A stretch of DNA of 64,000 bases from Paenibacillus sp. FSL H3-0469 (GCF_038051945.1 NZ_CP150302.1:7378001-7442000), one strand, 5' to 3'. Positions 35,854 through 45,636 are shown, counted from the first letter of the stretch. Notes: generated from the letters alone by a model not told the origin. Program-made: numbers and translations.

Positions 35854-36678
35854 CTAATGAATCTCGCGGAATTCACCTGGCGTAATTCCTTCGGATTCCA
35901 TGAATTTCTTGTTGAAGTAGCTGATGCCCGGATACCCGGAGAGGATGGCAACCTCTTTGATGGACATCGAGGGATGGGCCAGCAATAATTGCTTGCTTTT
36001 TTGAATCCGGCATTTGGTGATATAAGTGACAGGGGTCATTTTCGTTGCCTTTTTAAACAGGCTGCAGAAATAATTCGGTGTCAGCCCTGCTTGAGCCGCC
36101 CACCATTCCAGCTCAAATGGAAGGTGGGCTTTTTGTTGCATTTTGGGCAACAGAGCCGTTATTTTATCCAGATGATTGGTGCTGCGGTAGGATGAGAATG
36201 GAAGCGAATTGCTCACAAATTCAATGATTACGCTATAGGTTAAGGTGGAGATATGGGAGGGGCGGAGGAAATTATAATGTTCAACCTCATGAAATAAATC
36301 TTCAAATGCCGAATGCAGGAGGGAATCGTTCTTCAGCGTCCAGATCGAAGAACTGGTATACCGGTTATCCAGGAAGTAAGCCGGGAGTGCATTGCCGTTA
36401 AACTGAATCCAGAAAATATTCCACGGGTCTGACTCTGAGCAATAATATCGCATACGGTCGTTCGGGAAATGGAGGAAGGCATCCCCAGCGCCCAATGTAA
36501 AGGTTCTGTCCCCGATTTCGATATCCCCGCTTCCACTAACGATATAATGCAAACTGAAATCTCTGACCCCATTCGGCCGGTTCACATTATGATCATCCGG
36601 GCGGACGAAGTTTCCGAACGAATGCGGAAAGCAGAAGAACCGGAATTCTGTAAAATTGGGTAAGTAATAAGTTCGCAT
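35854..36678 (-). CDS. AraC family transcriptional regulator
   Basis: 274 residues. N-terminal sugar-sensing cupin half (DFSLHYIVSGSGDIEI, LGAGDAFLHFPND) and a C-terminal DNA-binding half ending GYPGISYFNKKFMESEGITP. GGGAGG precedes the ATG. Divergent from the permease at 36907 across a 228-bp region holding a cre-like palindrome. Tandem AraC genes are unusual; the two may sense different sugars or act together. Confidence 0.9.
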   Translation of the reverse strand: MRTYYLPNFTEFRFFCFPHSFGNFVRPDDHNVNRPNGVRDFSLHYIVSGSGDIEIGDRTFTLGAGDAFLHFPNDRMRYYCSESDPWNIFWIQFNGNALPAYFLDNRYTSSSIWTLKNDSLLHSAFEDLFHEVEHYNFLRPSHISTLTYSVIIEFVSNSLPFSSYRSTNHLDKITALLPKMQQKAHLPFELEWWAAQAGLTPNYFCSLFKKATKMTPVTYITKCRIQKSKQLLLAHPSMSIKEVAILSGYPGISYFNKKFMESEGITPGEFREIH

Positions 36679-36830
36679 GTTGCTGTCCTCCCGCCTTTCC
36701 TCTATCAGATAAAATCTTAATATAGTTTCATTAATAGTATAATATTATTATTTCGTCAAGGATTATTGATCATTATAATGAGAACAATAAACTATTTTTG
36801 TTTCAGAAGACGGTGCCCGATATATAAAAG

Positions 36831-36854
36831 TGACAACGCTTTCTAGAAAACGTT
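36831..36854 (+). promoter_or_regulatory. cre-like site/palindrome before the first importer operon
   Basis: TGACAACGCTTTCT (36831-36844) matches the CcpA cre consensus TGWAANCGNTNWCA at 12 of 14 positions by eye. It overlaps a near-perfect palindrome, AACGCTTTCTAGAAAACGTT (36835-36854), which may be a separate operator. It lies about 55 bp before the permease start. Confidence 0.5.
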
Positions 36855-36906
36855 AGCTTACGCCGCGGTTCCCCGGGAAGGTAAACTACAGGTAAAGGAG
36901 GAACGA

Positions 36907-37884
36907 ATGATGCAACTCGAAACAAACTTAACCGGCACGGGAGTTCAACGGGGCCAGATATGGAAGCGGTTTAAAAAACAAAGAGTGCTCCATTTATTTG
37001 TCGGGCTCGGCATGGTTTTTCTGGTGATTTTTTCCTACACTCCAATGTTCGGGATTCTGATGGCGTTTAAGGACTACAGCATTTCCGACGGGATCAAGGG
37101 GATTTTTACAAGTGATTGGGTGGGACTCCGGTATTTCGATGAATTTATCCACGATTATCAGTTTGGTAAGATCGTCAGGAATACGCTTGTGCTCAGCTTC
37201 TTAAAAGTGATTTTCGCTTTTCCAGCCCCCATTATACTGGCCATTCTGCTCAACGAAGTAAAAAGCATGCCGTTCAAGCGGTTCGTGCAGACGATCAGCT
37301 ATTTGCCTCATTTTATCTCATGGGTAGTAGTGGTCGGAGTCTCCTATGCGTTCCTGTCCGCAGATATGGGGCTTGTGAACAAAGCGCTGCTGCAAGCCGG
37401 GTTCATCGACCAGCCGCTTAATATTCTGACGAGTCCGAATTATTTCTGGGGCCTCGCTGTAGGGAGTGCCGTGTGGAAAGAGATGGGCTGGTGGACGATT
37501 ATTTTTCTGGCCGCGATTACAGGCATCAATCCTTCACTTTATGAAGCCGCTGAGATTGACGGGGCTGGCAGGCTGGCCCGCATCCGCCATATCACACTTC
37601 CGGGAATGAAGGGGACCATCGTCGTCGTGCTGGTTCTGACCATCGGCAGCATTCTTGGAGGCGGCTTGGTCGGCTCTAACTTTGAGCAGGCGTATCTCCT
37701 GGGGAACAGTATTAATAATCCGACCTCGGAAATCGTGCAGACTTATGCGTTCAAGGTGGGTTTAAGCGACGGCCGGTTCTCTTATGCAAGTGCGATTGAT
37801 TTAATCCAGTCTGTTATCTCGGTCATTCTAATCTTCTCCAGTAACTTCATTGCGAAGCGCGTCTCTGGCTCAAGTCTATTCTAG
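36907..37884 (+). CDS. ABC transporter permease (LplB type)
   Basis: 325-residue inner-membrane permease of the carbohydrate uptake family used with YtcQ/LplA-type binding proteins. Six hydrophobic segments; the EAA loop reads YEAAEIDGAGRLARIRHITLPG. GGAGG precedes the ATG. It forms a pair with the next permease. No ATPase gene is nearby, so a shared MsmX/MsmK-type ATPase elsewhere probably powers it. Confidence 0.93.
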   Translation: MMQLETNLTGTGVQRGQIWKRFKKQRVLHLFVGLGMVFLVIFSYTPMFGILMAFKDYSISDGIKGIFTSDWVGLRYFDEFIHDYQFGKIVRNTLVLSFLKVIFAFPAPIILAILLNEVKSMPFKRFVQTISYLPHFISWVVVVGVSYAFLSADMGLVNKALLQAGFIDQPLNILTSPNYFWGLAVGSAVWKEMGWWTIIFLAAITGINPSLYEAAEIDGAGRLARIRHITLPGMKGTIVVVLVLTIGSILGGGLVGSNFEQAYLLGNSINNPTSEIVQTYAFKVGLSDGRFSYASAIDLIQSVISVILIFSSNFIAKRVSGSSLF

Positions 37885-37901
37885 AGAAAGGAGCGTTAAC
37901 A

Positions 37902-38783
37902 GTGCTCAAGAGTCAAAAACAAAAAGATCTGGTCATGGACAGTACCGTATATTTGCTTCTTTCCATTATTGCGCTAACGATGTTATATCCCTTTTATTAT
38001 GTACTGATTGCTTCGTTTAACAAGGGTTCTGACACATTATTAGGCGGGATGTATTTATGGCCGCGCAGTGTAACCTTTGAGAATTACAGGATTTTCCTGG
38101 AGGACCCCAAATGGATGAAGGCGTTCCTGGTTACTGTGGCCCGCACGGTCTCCGGCACCGCGCTCGGGCTTCTGCTCACCAGTCTTGTAGCCTATGCGCT
38201 GTCTCACCGGGATCTGCTGTTCAGTAAATTTTATTTCACCTTGATTATTTTCGCGATGTACTTCTCCGGCGGCCTGATTCCGTATTACGTGGTGCTGCGT
38301 TCATTGGGGCTGCTGAATTCGTTTGGCGTGTACATTGTACCCTCTATGCTGAATACATTTTTCTTGCTTATCGCTATCTCGTTTTTCCGGGAGATTCCCG
38401 GCGAATTGAAGGAGTCTGCTCACATGGATGGCGCAGGCGAGTTCACGATTTACTTCCGCATCATCCTGCCGGTCTCGATGCCGCTGCTTGCCACAATGGC
38501 ACTGTTCATGGGGGTGGGCCAATGGAATGCCTGGCTGGACTCCGCGTATTTCGTCCAGTCCGAGAATCTGCGGACGCTTACATTCCGCATGATGGAGATC
38601 ATCAACCAGAGCAACGCCCCGATGGATTCGGTGGCTGTAGCCAACCGGCCCGGCGGCGGAGTTACCAGCTTTTCCTTGCAGGTCACCTCGATGGTCGTCT
38701 CCATCTTGCCGATCATCTGCGTATATCCGTTCCTGCAGAAGTATTTTGTACACGGGATTATGTTAGGTTCTGTCAAAGGTTAA
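37902..38783 (+). CDS. ABC transporter permease (YtcP/MalG type)
   Basis: 293 residues with six membrane segments. The EAA-like loop reads KESAHMDGAGEFTIYFRIILPVSMP, and the tail YPFLQKYFVHGIMLGSVKG is typical of the family. GTG start with AAAGGAGC upstream. Second half of the importer; the substrate-binding lipoprotein is at 41280, after the GH2 gene. Confidence 0.93.
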   Translation: MLKSQKQKDLVMDSTVYLLLSIIALTMLYPFYYVLIASFNKGSDTLLGGMYLWPRSVTFENYRIFLEDPKWMKAFLVTVARTVSGTALGLLLTSLVAYALSHRDLLFSKFYFTLIIFAMYFSGGLIPYYVVLRSLGLLNSFGVYIVPSMLNTFFLLIAISFFREIPGELKESAHMDGAGEFTIYFRIILPVSMPLLATMALFMGVGQWNAWLDSAYFVQSENLRTLTFRMMEIINQSNAPMDSVAVANRPGGGVTSFSLQVTSMVVSILPIICVYPFLQKYFVHGIMLGSVKG

Positions 38784-38819
38784 TCAGGATGCTGAAAACA
38801 AAACAGGGAGAGATACACA

Positions 38820-41261
38820 TTGCTTAGAGAGAATCTGGACCGGAATTGGGAGTTTGAACACGGGAAGCCGTTTCACATTCAAAGCAAGGAAAACGGGCAG
38901 GCGAGAATCGTTCATCTGCCGCATGACTTCACGATTGAAACGGATACGTGGGCGGAGGCTCCCGGCGGGAGAGCAACCGGATATTACGGCGGCGGAATCG
39001 GTACTTACACCAAGATGCTGGATATCCCGGCCGAGGCTGAGGGAAAAAGAGTGCTGGTCGAATTCGACGGCGCGTATATGAACACCACTGTGGTACTCAA
39101 CGGGCATACCGTAGCCCAGCATCATTACGGATATACGCCATTCCATGCTGACCTCACGCCTTATATGAGGCCCGGTAATCCGAACCGGCTCGCGGTGACG
39201 GTGAATAATGCCGCACAGCCCAACTCCCGCTGGTACACGGGGTCAGGCCTATACCGCCATGTCGATCTGTTAACCAGTCCGAAGCTGCATATCGTACCAT
39301 GGGGAATCTATGCCCGCACCTCGCATATCGTGGGCGGCACAGCGTTCATTATTGTGGAGACAACGGTAGCGAATCATGCGGATACTCCAGCCAGTGTATG
39401 GGTGGACCTCAAGCTGGAGAAGGAAGCCGGAGGGGGTGAGGCGGGAAACGGAAGAGTGCAGGTCTATGTACCTGCGGCCGGGAAAGCTGTTGGACGGGTG
39501 ACGGTCGCGGTTGACCATGCCGAATGTTGGGATATTGATGCCCCGTTTCTGTACCGCATTACCGCATCTTTGAATGGGAGCGACAGGCACTATGACAGCG
39601 ACAGCACTCTGTTTGGCATCCGTACGCTCAGTGTTGATGTGAAGAACGGCCTGATGCTGAACGGGCGCACGGTCAAACTGAAAGGCGGCTGTGTGCACCA
39701 CGATCACGGGATTCTTGGAGCCGCTTCCTACAGAGACAGCGAGTACCGCAAAATGAAGCTGCACAAGGATAACGGATACAATGCCATCCGCTGCGCCCAC
39801 AATCCGCCATCCAGGGATATGCTGGATGCCTGCGACCGGCTGGGCCTGCTTGTGATGAATGAAGCCTTCGATATGTGGACGATGGACAAAAATCCGCATG
39901 ATTACAGTTTGTATTTTGAGCGCAACTGGAAGTCTGACATCGAAGCATTTATGCGGCGTGACCGCAATCATCCCAGCATCATCATGTGGTCAACAGGCAA
40001 TGAAGTCAATGAGCGCGGAGGGTTGTCCGGCGGATATGAGTGGGCTGCCCGGCTCACGGCATGGGTTAGAGAGCTGGACCCGAGCCGTCCGGTTACCAAC
40101 GCGGTATGCACCTTCTTCAGCGGACTGGAGGATGAGGATCAGGAGCGGTTCTATGATGATCTCAAGAACCCGCCGAAGGAGTCGGCAGGCTTCGTCAATT
40201 TTGACACGGAGTTCGGCAAGCAGGTATGGGACGGCTATACCGAAGCCTTCTGCGCTCCGCTCGATATTGTGGGCTATAACTATCTGATTCATCAATTCGC
40301 TGCCGCTGCCCATAAATATCCTGACCGGGTGATCTGCTCGACCGAGAGTATAGCCAGAGATATGGATCAATATTGGGAAGGTGTAGAACGCCATCCTTAT
40401 ATTATCGGCGATTTCAACTGGACCAGCTTCGATTACATCGGGGAGGCCGGACTGGGCAAGACGATATATGCGGAACCTCATGAGGCGGACGAACGGCGTA
40501 AAACCTTACATGAGTCCCCGTATCCATGGCGCCTGTCCTACGACGCGGATTTCGATCTGTGCGGCTTCGCGCGCCCCCAGCTTGCTTACCGGCGGATTGT
40601 CTGGGGTTCTGACGAAACCTTCATTGCTTCACACCGTCCTGAAAACTACGGCAAAACCGAGCTGATTAGCGGATGGGGCTGGACGGAATGCGAGCATGCC
40701 TGGAGCTGGATCGGGTATGAAGGCGAACCTGTTACTGTCGATGTCTACTCGGCAGCTGAGGAAGTCGAGCTCATTCTGAACGGTGTAAGCTTGGGCAGGC
40801 AACCCGCAGGCAAGGTTAACCGCTTCAAGGCGCGATTTGTTCTTACCTATATTCCGGGCACCTTGGAGGCTGTGAGTTATACCAAGGACAGCAAAGTTTC
40901 AAGCGATGTGCTCCACTCGGCCGGAGAGCCGGCGGGCATCCGCATTGTTCCGGAGAAAAAAGAGCTTGCTGCAGATGGGCAATCGCTCTGTTACGCGGTT
41001 GTTGAGATCATCGACGGTGCCGGTAATTGGGTGCCGGAGGCCTCGCTTTTGGCAGAGGCACGGGTACAAGGTGCGGCTACACTGGCTGGCTTCGGCACCG
41101 GCAGACCCCAGACGACCGAGAATTATACTACCGGCCGGTTCACTTCCTTCAAAGGCAGACTGCTGGCCGTTGTCCGAGCAGGGGTTGAGCCGGGAATCTC
41201 CACGCTGACAGTCAGCGTTGACGGGCTGGAGCCGGTTAGCCTGGATATTCCTGTGAATTAA
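38820..41261 (+). CDS. Glycoside hydrolase family 2 (beta-galactosidase type)
   Basis: 813 residues, no signal peptide. N-terminal sugar-binding domain (GYYGGGIGTYTKML, HHYGYTPFHADLTPY), immunoglobulin-like domain, TIM barrel with acid/base E395 in STGNEVNE and nucleophile E509 in CSTESIARD, then C-terminal beta domains. This order fits GH2 beta-galactosidases of Bacteroides/Firmicutes glycan clusters. Substrate could be galactose side chains on xyloglucan or a beta-galactoside. TTG start with GGGAGA upstream. It lies within the importer operon, between permease and binding protein. Confidence 0.93.
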   Translation: MLRENLDRNWEFEHGKPFHIQSKENGQARIVHLPHDFTIETDTWAEAPGGRATGYYGGGIGTYTKMLDIPAEAEGKRVLVEFDGAYMNTTVVLNGHTVAQHHYGYTPFHADLTPYMRPGNPNRLAVTVNNAAQPNSRWYTGSGLYRHVDLLTSPKLHIVPWGIYARTSHIVGGTAFIIVETTVANHADTPASVWVDLKLEKEAGGGEAGNGRVQVYVPAAGKAVGRVTVAVDHAECWDIDAPFLYRITASLNGSDRHYDSDSTLFGIRTLSVDVKNGLMLNGRTVKLKGGCVHHDHGILGAASYRDSEYRKMKLHKDNGYNAIRCAHNPPSRDMLDACDRLGLLVMNEAFDMWTMDKNPHDYSLYFERNWKSDIEAFMRRDRNHPSIIMWSTGNEVNERGGLSGGYEWAARLTAWVRELDPSRPVTNAVCTFFSGLEDEDQERFYDDLKNPPKESAGFVNFDTEFGKQVWDGYTEAFCAPLDIVGYNYLIHQFAAAAHKYPDRVICSTESIARDMDQYWEGVERHPYIIGDFNWTSFDYIGEAGLGKTIYAEPHEADERRKTLHESPYPWRLSYDADFDLCGFARPQLAYRRIVWGSDETFIASHRPENYGKTELISGWGWTECEHAWSWIGYEGEPVTVDVYSAAEEVELILNGVSLGRQPAGKVNRFKARFVLTYIPGTLEAVSYTKDSKVSSDVLHSAGEPAGIRIVPEKKELAADGQSLCYAVVEIIDGAGNWVPEASLLAEARVQGAATLAGFGTGRPQTTENYTTGRFTSFKGRLLAVVRAGVEPGISTLTVSVDGLEPVSLDIPVN

Positions 41262-41279
41262 TACTATGGAGGGATTACA

Positions 41280-42839
41280 TTGACAAAGACAACAAGCCGC
41301 AAGACGCTTGCGGCAACCATGGCAGTTACCTTGACGCTGGGACTATTGTCCGCTTGTGGCGGAGGCAATAGCGAAGATGCCAAACAGGGGGAAGCTGCCG
41401 CAACAGCCGGAGCTGGAGCTGTGAAGGAATTATCCTTGTTCATTGATTTTCCCTGGTGGGCAACCAAGGACTGGAAAGGGCCGATTGCGGAGAAAATCAC
41501 CGAGAAGACGGGCGTTAAGCTGAATGTAACCGTGGCCACAGACGACAAGCAGCTCCCGCTGATGATTGCTTCAGGCGATCTGCCGGATCTGGTGCTCACC
41601 TCCAGCAACGTAGGCCGGATGTCCGATGCCAAGCTGTCGTATTCGTGGAATGAGCTGATCGAGAAGTATGCGCCGGACTTCAAGCTGGATGCCACCCGAA
41701 TTGCGATCAATACGATGGATGACGGCAACTTCTATACGGTCCGCAATGCCTTCGCCACCCAGGAAGAGATGTCCAAGAATAAATTTGCGCTTGGCGGGGA
41801 CGGCAATCCGGGGATTGCGGTGCGTGAAGATATCCTGAAGGAGCTTGGGAATCCCCCAATCAAGACACTGGATGACTTCGTGAAGGTGCTCGGTATGGTC
41901 AAGGAGAAGTATCCCGACATGGTGCCGCTGGTGCTGGACAAGAACTGGATCGAGCAGTATTTTCTCCAGCAGTTCGGTGCTGAGGCCCTGTTTGACAATT
42001 GGTACGAGCATGACGGGAAAGTGGATTATTTCATCAGACAGCCGCAAATGCTGGAGTTCTTCAAATTCATGAACAGCTTGTACCGGGGTGGCTACATTCT
42101 GGCTGAGAACTTTGCGTTTGCCAATGATCAGATTGACGAGCAATATGCGACAAGCGGCAAAGCGTTCGCCCACGGTCACACCGTAGGTACTGCGGATACG
42201 GACAACAGCGCCATTAAGAAAAACAACGGTACGTTTACCTTCAAAATGCTGCCGAGCGCATTGACCAAAGAAGCGAAGAAGGTAAGCACAGGACTGGGCT
42301 TCGCCGGCACCTTCATCACCAAGAAGAATAAGGACCCGGAGGCCTCGATCAAGCTTCTGCAATATCTGGCCAGCGACGAAGGGAAGAAGCTGACGATGTT
42401 CGGGGTAGAGGGCGAGCATTGGACGTGGAATGAAGAGGGACACCCGGATCTGAAGTATGATTCGTCTGATCAGGACTTCATGAATGCCAGCGGCATCGGC
42501 TGGTGGGTGCTGTACAATGACGGTGTCATGGAGGGCATGAGAGGATATGTGCCGGGCAAGCAGAAGACACAGGCGCTGATGGAGACAAAGGCGATCACAA
42601 CCTACAAGCCGGCGCTCGGCCTGATTCAGACGCAGCCGGATTCTGCGGAGAAGACGCTCAAGACCAAAATCGACGAGATGATTAAGAATGAGAAGGTCAA
42701 GATCTATCTGGCAGGCTCTGAAGCGGAGGCAGTAGCCAATTACGAGAATCTGGTGAAAACGGCCGAGAGTCTGGGCTTGCAGCAACTGGTAGACTGGGCC
42801 AACGATACGTATCAGAAGAAAAAGGAGCTATTCAAGTAA
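41280..42839 (+). CDS. Extracellular sugar-binding lipoprotein
   Basis: 519 residues. Lipoprotein signal with lipobox LLSAC (Cys 26) and a linker rich in Gly, Ala and Glu. The body has the pattern of family 1 oligosaccharide-binding proteins (KNKDPEASIKLLQYLASDEGKKL). It captures an oligosaccharide for the permeases at 36907 and 37902. TTG start with GGAGGG upstream. A strong terminator follows, so the operon ends here and the next gene has its own promoter or reads through. Confidence 0.92.
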   Translation: MTKTTSRKTLAATMAVTLTLGLLSACGGGNSEDAKQGEAAATAGAGAVKELSLFIDFPWWATKDWKGPIAEKITEKTGVKLNVTVATDDKQLPLMIASGDLPDLVLTSSNVGRMSDAKLSYSWNELIEKYAPDFKLDATRIAINTMDDGNFYTVRNAFATQEEMSKNKFALGGDGNPGIAVREDILKELGNPPIKTLDDFVKVLGMVKEKYPDMVPLVLDKNWIEQYFLQQFGAEALFDNWYEHDGKVDYFIRQPQMLEFFKFMNSLYRGGYILAENFAFANDQIDEQYATSGKAFAHGHTVGTADTDNSAIKKNNGTFTFKMLPSALTKEAKKVSTGLGFAGTFITKKNKDPEASIKLLQYLASDEGKKLTMFGVEGEHWTWNEEGHPDLKYDSSDQDFMNASGIGWWVLYNDGVMEGMRGYVPGKQKTQALMETKAITTYKPALGLIQTQPDSAEKTLKTKIDEMIKNEKVKIYLAGSEAEAVANYENLVKTAESLGLQQLVDWANDTYQKKKELFK

Positions 42840-42852
42840 ATCAGGGACAACC

Positions 42853-42883
42853 GGTAGAGGCGATGAGCCTCTACCTTATTTTT
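42853..42883 (+). terminator. Terminator after the first binding-protein gene
   Basis: GGTAGAGGC (42853-42861) pairs with GCCTCTACC (42867-42875) around GATGA, followed by TTATTTTT. Confidence 0.85.
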
Positions 42884-42922
42884 CGTCAGACGATACTCAT
42901 TACAACAGGAGGAATGGCAAAC

Positions 42923-43687
42923 ATGAGAGTACTGATTGTAGATGATGAACCGCTGATTCTGAACGGGCTGGTGAAGATTATCGGGGAGGCGGCTCCGCTC
43001 GGGACGGAGGTTTTCAGGGCGGACAATGCGTTTGAGGCCTTGGAGCTCATGATAGACTGTATGCCGGATGTGACCATTACAGATCTTCATATGCCGGAGA
43101 AAAATGGCTTCGAGCTCATCGAGGCGGCCAGGGAGAGCGGACTCTGCGACCGTTTCATTATTCTGACGGGCTACGATGAATTTGAATATGTCCGCAGAGC
43201 GCTCCGCACGGGGGTGGTGGATTATCTGCTGAAGCCGCTGGGTAAGGATGAGATTGCCGCTCTGCTGGAGCGGATTGAACAGGAGCTTCCCTCTGAAGCC
43301 GATCCGGAGTATTCGAACCATGCGAAGCGCATTCTAGCCTATACCAAAACCCATTATATGAACGATCTGTCGCTCAACCATCTGGCGGAATTGATGAATC
43401 TTCATCCGAAATATATCAGCAGTCTGTTTAAAAGAGTGACCGGCGATACGTTTGTCAATTATCTGAACGGATTTCGGATTAAGGAGGCTCAGAGGCTGCT
43501 CAGGTCCCATGGCCGGTTATCCGCAAACGCCATCGGCAAGAAGGTCGGGTTCGAGGACAAGCATTATTTCACTAAAGTCTTCAAGAAGTATACAGGAATG
43601 ACGCCGGGCGCTTACCGTGATGAGAGCAAACCGGAGTATCCGGCGAGTGGCGAAGAAGCAACCGGAGCTGGAGGGCTGGAGCTGTAA
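42923..43687 (+). CDS. Orphan response regulator with AraC DNA-binding domain
   Basis: 254 residues. Receiver domain with acidic pocket (VDDEP), phospho-acceptor D54 in TDLHMP, and conserved Lys in LLKPLG. It is followed by a compact AraC domain (SLNHLAELMNLHPKYISSLFKRVTG, ANAIGKKVGFEDKHYFTKVFKKYTG). It is much shorter than the usual YesN-type regulators, lacking the long middle region. No histidine kinase is adjacent; the kinase at 47523 has its own partner. The ATG at 42923 follows AGGAGG. Confidence 0.9.
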   Translation: MRVLIVDDEPLILNGLVKIIGEAAPLGTEVFRADNAFEALELMIDCMPDVTITDLHMPEKNGFELIEAARESGLCDRFIILTGYDEFEYVRRALRTGVVDYLLKPLGKDEIAALLERIEQELPSEADPEYSNHAKRILAYTKTHYMNDLSLNHLAELMNLHPKYISSLFKRVTGDTFVNYLNGFRIKEAQRLLRSHGRLSANAIGKKVGFEDKHYFTKVFKKYTGMTPGAYRDESKPEYPASGEEATGAGGLEL

Positions 43688-43749
43688 GATAAGCGCAGTT
43701 AAACCGCTGCATCCGGGATTATGTCAATGCCGGTTAAGTGAAGTAAAAA

Positions 43750-43800
43750 TGTGAGCGTTGTCAATAAATAGATGCCTCCCCCATAATGAAAGCGTAACCA
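43750..43800 (+). promoter_or_regulatory. Promoter with cre sites before the second importer operon
   Basis: -35 TTGTCA (43758-43763) and -10 CATAAT (43782-43787) are 18 bp apart. TGTGAGCGTTGTCA (43750-43763) matches the cre consensus at 13 of 14 positions and overlaps the -35. TGAAAGCGTAACCA (43787-43800) matches 12 of 14 just after the -10. CcpA repression is likely. Confidence 0.65.
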
Positions 43801-43836
43801 AAATAAAGACCACAATAATTGAACTGGGGGTTGACT

Positions 43837-45564
43837 ATGAACACAGGTACAAGAAAAGGTCCGGGCCTACTGAAGAGTACTTCCATCCTGTTGTTGTCTG
43901 CACTGCTGTTGTCCGCTTGCTCGGGCAAGCTGGAATCCGGTAACGGCGGCAAGGAAGCGGCAGCCGGTAATGATCCGAAGCCAAACGCAGCTGTAGATGA
44001 GAGCCCGCTCGGCAAATATGATCCTCCGATTGAGGTATCGTTCGTCAGAGATCTGGGCGATGTGGTAGAGAATAACGTGCTTGGCGTATTGAAGGACGAG
44101 ACGATTGATAATAACCGCTGGACCCAGTTGTATGAGGATCAGCTCGGCATCAAGATCAAATATAACTGGATTGTGAAGGGCAGCCAGACCTCGGATCAAT
44201 ATTTGCAGAAAATCAATGTCACCCTGGCCTCCGGCGATCTGCCGGATGTAACGCCGGTCAACGCCACCCAGCTGAAGCAATTGGCCGATTCAGACCAGAT
44301 TGAGGATATGACGGCGTTATATGAAAAGTATGCTTCCCCGTTCACCAAGAAGGTGCTGTCGGGAGAAGGAACGAGTGTGTTCGATGCCGCGACCTTTGAC
44401 GGGAAGCTGATGGCCATTCCGAGCCTGGAGTCCTCCATCGAACGGTCGATGTATATCTGGATTCGTACCGACTGGCTGGAGAAGCTGGGGATGCAGCCGC
44501 CTAAGACGATGGCGGATGTGCTTGCGATCTCTGAAGCCTTCGCGGATAAGGACCCGGACGGGAACGGAAAGAAGGACACCTACGGCCTTGGCATTACCAA
44601 GGATCTGTGGGGCGGGGCGATGGGGCTGGAGGGCTTCATGGCCGGGTATAATGCCTATCCGAACATCTGGCTGGATGACGGAACGGGCAAGCTGGTCTAC
44701 GGCAGCATTCAGCCGGAAGTGAAGAAAGCGCTCCAAGTGCTGCAGGATATGGCCAAGAAGGGGCAGCTGGACCAGGAGTTCGGCGTCAAGGACGGGGGCA
44801 AGGTCTCCGAGCTGATCTCGGCCGGGAAGATCGGGATGGAATACGGCGAGCAGTGGAACTCCATCTGGCCGCTGCAGCTTAACCGTGACAATGATCCCAA
44901 GGCCCAGTGGCAGGCCTTCCCGATTGTCTCGGAATCGGGCGACACGCCGAAGGTGCCGCTGAAGTTCAGCACCACCCGCTTCTTCGCGGTCAAGAAGGGC
45001 GCCGCCCATCCGGAAGCGGTGATCAAATTGTTCAACCTGCATCTGGAGAAGAACTGGGGCGAGACGGCCGAATTCGATAAGTACTTCGCACCGCCGGAAG
45101 CGGAGAGCGTGTGGCAGTTGTCTCCGGTTACCCCGTATCCGGTAACGAAGAACGTAGACGCGTTCCGTGAGATTGATGCCGCCCGCAAGGCCGGAGATTT
45201 CTCGACTCTGAAGGGCGAGGCCAAGACAATTCAGGAGAAACTGGAATCCTATGCTTCAGGCTCAACAGAAGGCTTCGCACTATGGGGCTGGGAGCGGATC
45301 TACGGCGAGCAGGGCTCCATGGGCATAGCTGACCAGTACATCAAGAATGACCAGTTCATTCAGGAGAAGTTCGTCGGCGCTCCGACTCCGACCATGGTTG
45401 AGCGCAAGACAACGCTTGAGAAGCAGCAGAATGAAATGTTTGTCAAAATCATTCTGGGTGATCCTATCGATAAGTTCGACCAGTTCGTGAAGGACTGGAA
45501 GAAGCTGGGCGGCGATCAAATTACGCAAGAGGTCAACGAATGGTACGCAGCGACTAAGAAATAA
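43837..45564 (+). CDS. Extracellular sugar-binding lipoprotein
   Basis: 575 residues. Lipobox LLSAC (Cys 28), charged linker, then a large periplasmic-binding-type fold. A dockerin-like calcium loop (DKDPDGNGKKDTYG, about residues 237-250) is common in this subfamily. It binds a glycan for the permeases at 45637 and 46551. Start preferred at 43837, where the N-terminus is a typical signal; the GGGGG upstream is a weak ribosome-binding site. An intercistronic hairpin follows the stop. Confidence 0.92.
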   Translation: MNTGTRKGPGLLKSTSILLLSALLLSACSGKLESGNGGKEAAAGNDPKPNAAVDESPLGKYDPPIEVSFVRDLGDVVENNVLGVLKDETIDNNRWTQLYEDQLGIKIKYNWIVKGSQTSDQYLQKINVTLASGDLPDVTPVNATQLKQLADSDQIEDMTALYEKYASPFTKKVLSGEGTSVFDAATFDGKLMAIPSLESSIERSMYIWIRTDWLEKLGMQPPKTMADVLAISEAFADKDPDGNGKKDTYGLGITKDLWGGAMGLEGFMAGYNAYPNIWLDDGTGKLVYGSIQPEVKKALQVLQDMAKKGQLDQEFGVKDGGKVSELISAGKIGMEYGEQWNSIWPLQLNRDNDPKAQWQAFPIVSESGDTPKVPLKFSTTRFFAVKKGAAHPEAVIKLFNLHLEKNWGETAEFDKYFAPPEAESVWQLSPVTPYPVTKNVDAFREIDAARKAGDFSTLKGEAKTIQEKLESYASGSTEGFALWGWERIYGEQGSMGIADQYIKNDQFIQEKFVGAPTPTMVERKTTLEKQQNEMFVKIILGDPIDKFDQFVKDWKKLGGDQITQEVNEWYAATKK

Positions 45565-45573
45565 GGCGCCCCT

Positions 45574-45602
45574 GGAGGAAGAAAAAGACCTTTTCTTCCT
45601 CC
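45574..45602 (+). promoter_or_regulatory. Intercistronic hairpin between binding protein and permease genes
   Basis: GGAGGAAGAAAA (45574-45585) pairs perfectly with TTTTCTTCCTCC (45591-45602) around AGACC. With only a weak T-run after it, it probably stabilises the upstream message or partly terminates. That would make more binding protein than permease, a familiar pattern in such operons. Confidence 0.6.
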
Positions 45603-45636
45603 ATTCCATTCTTGCCTGCAGATGTGGAGGATAACG

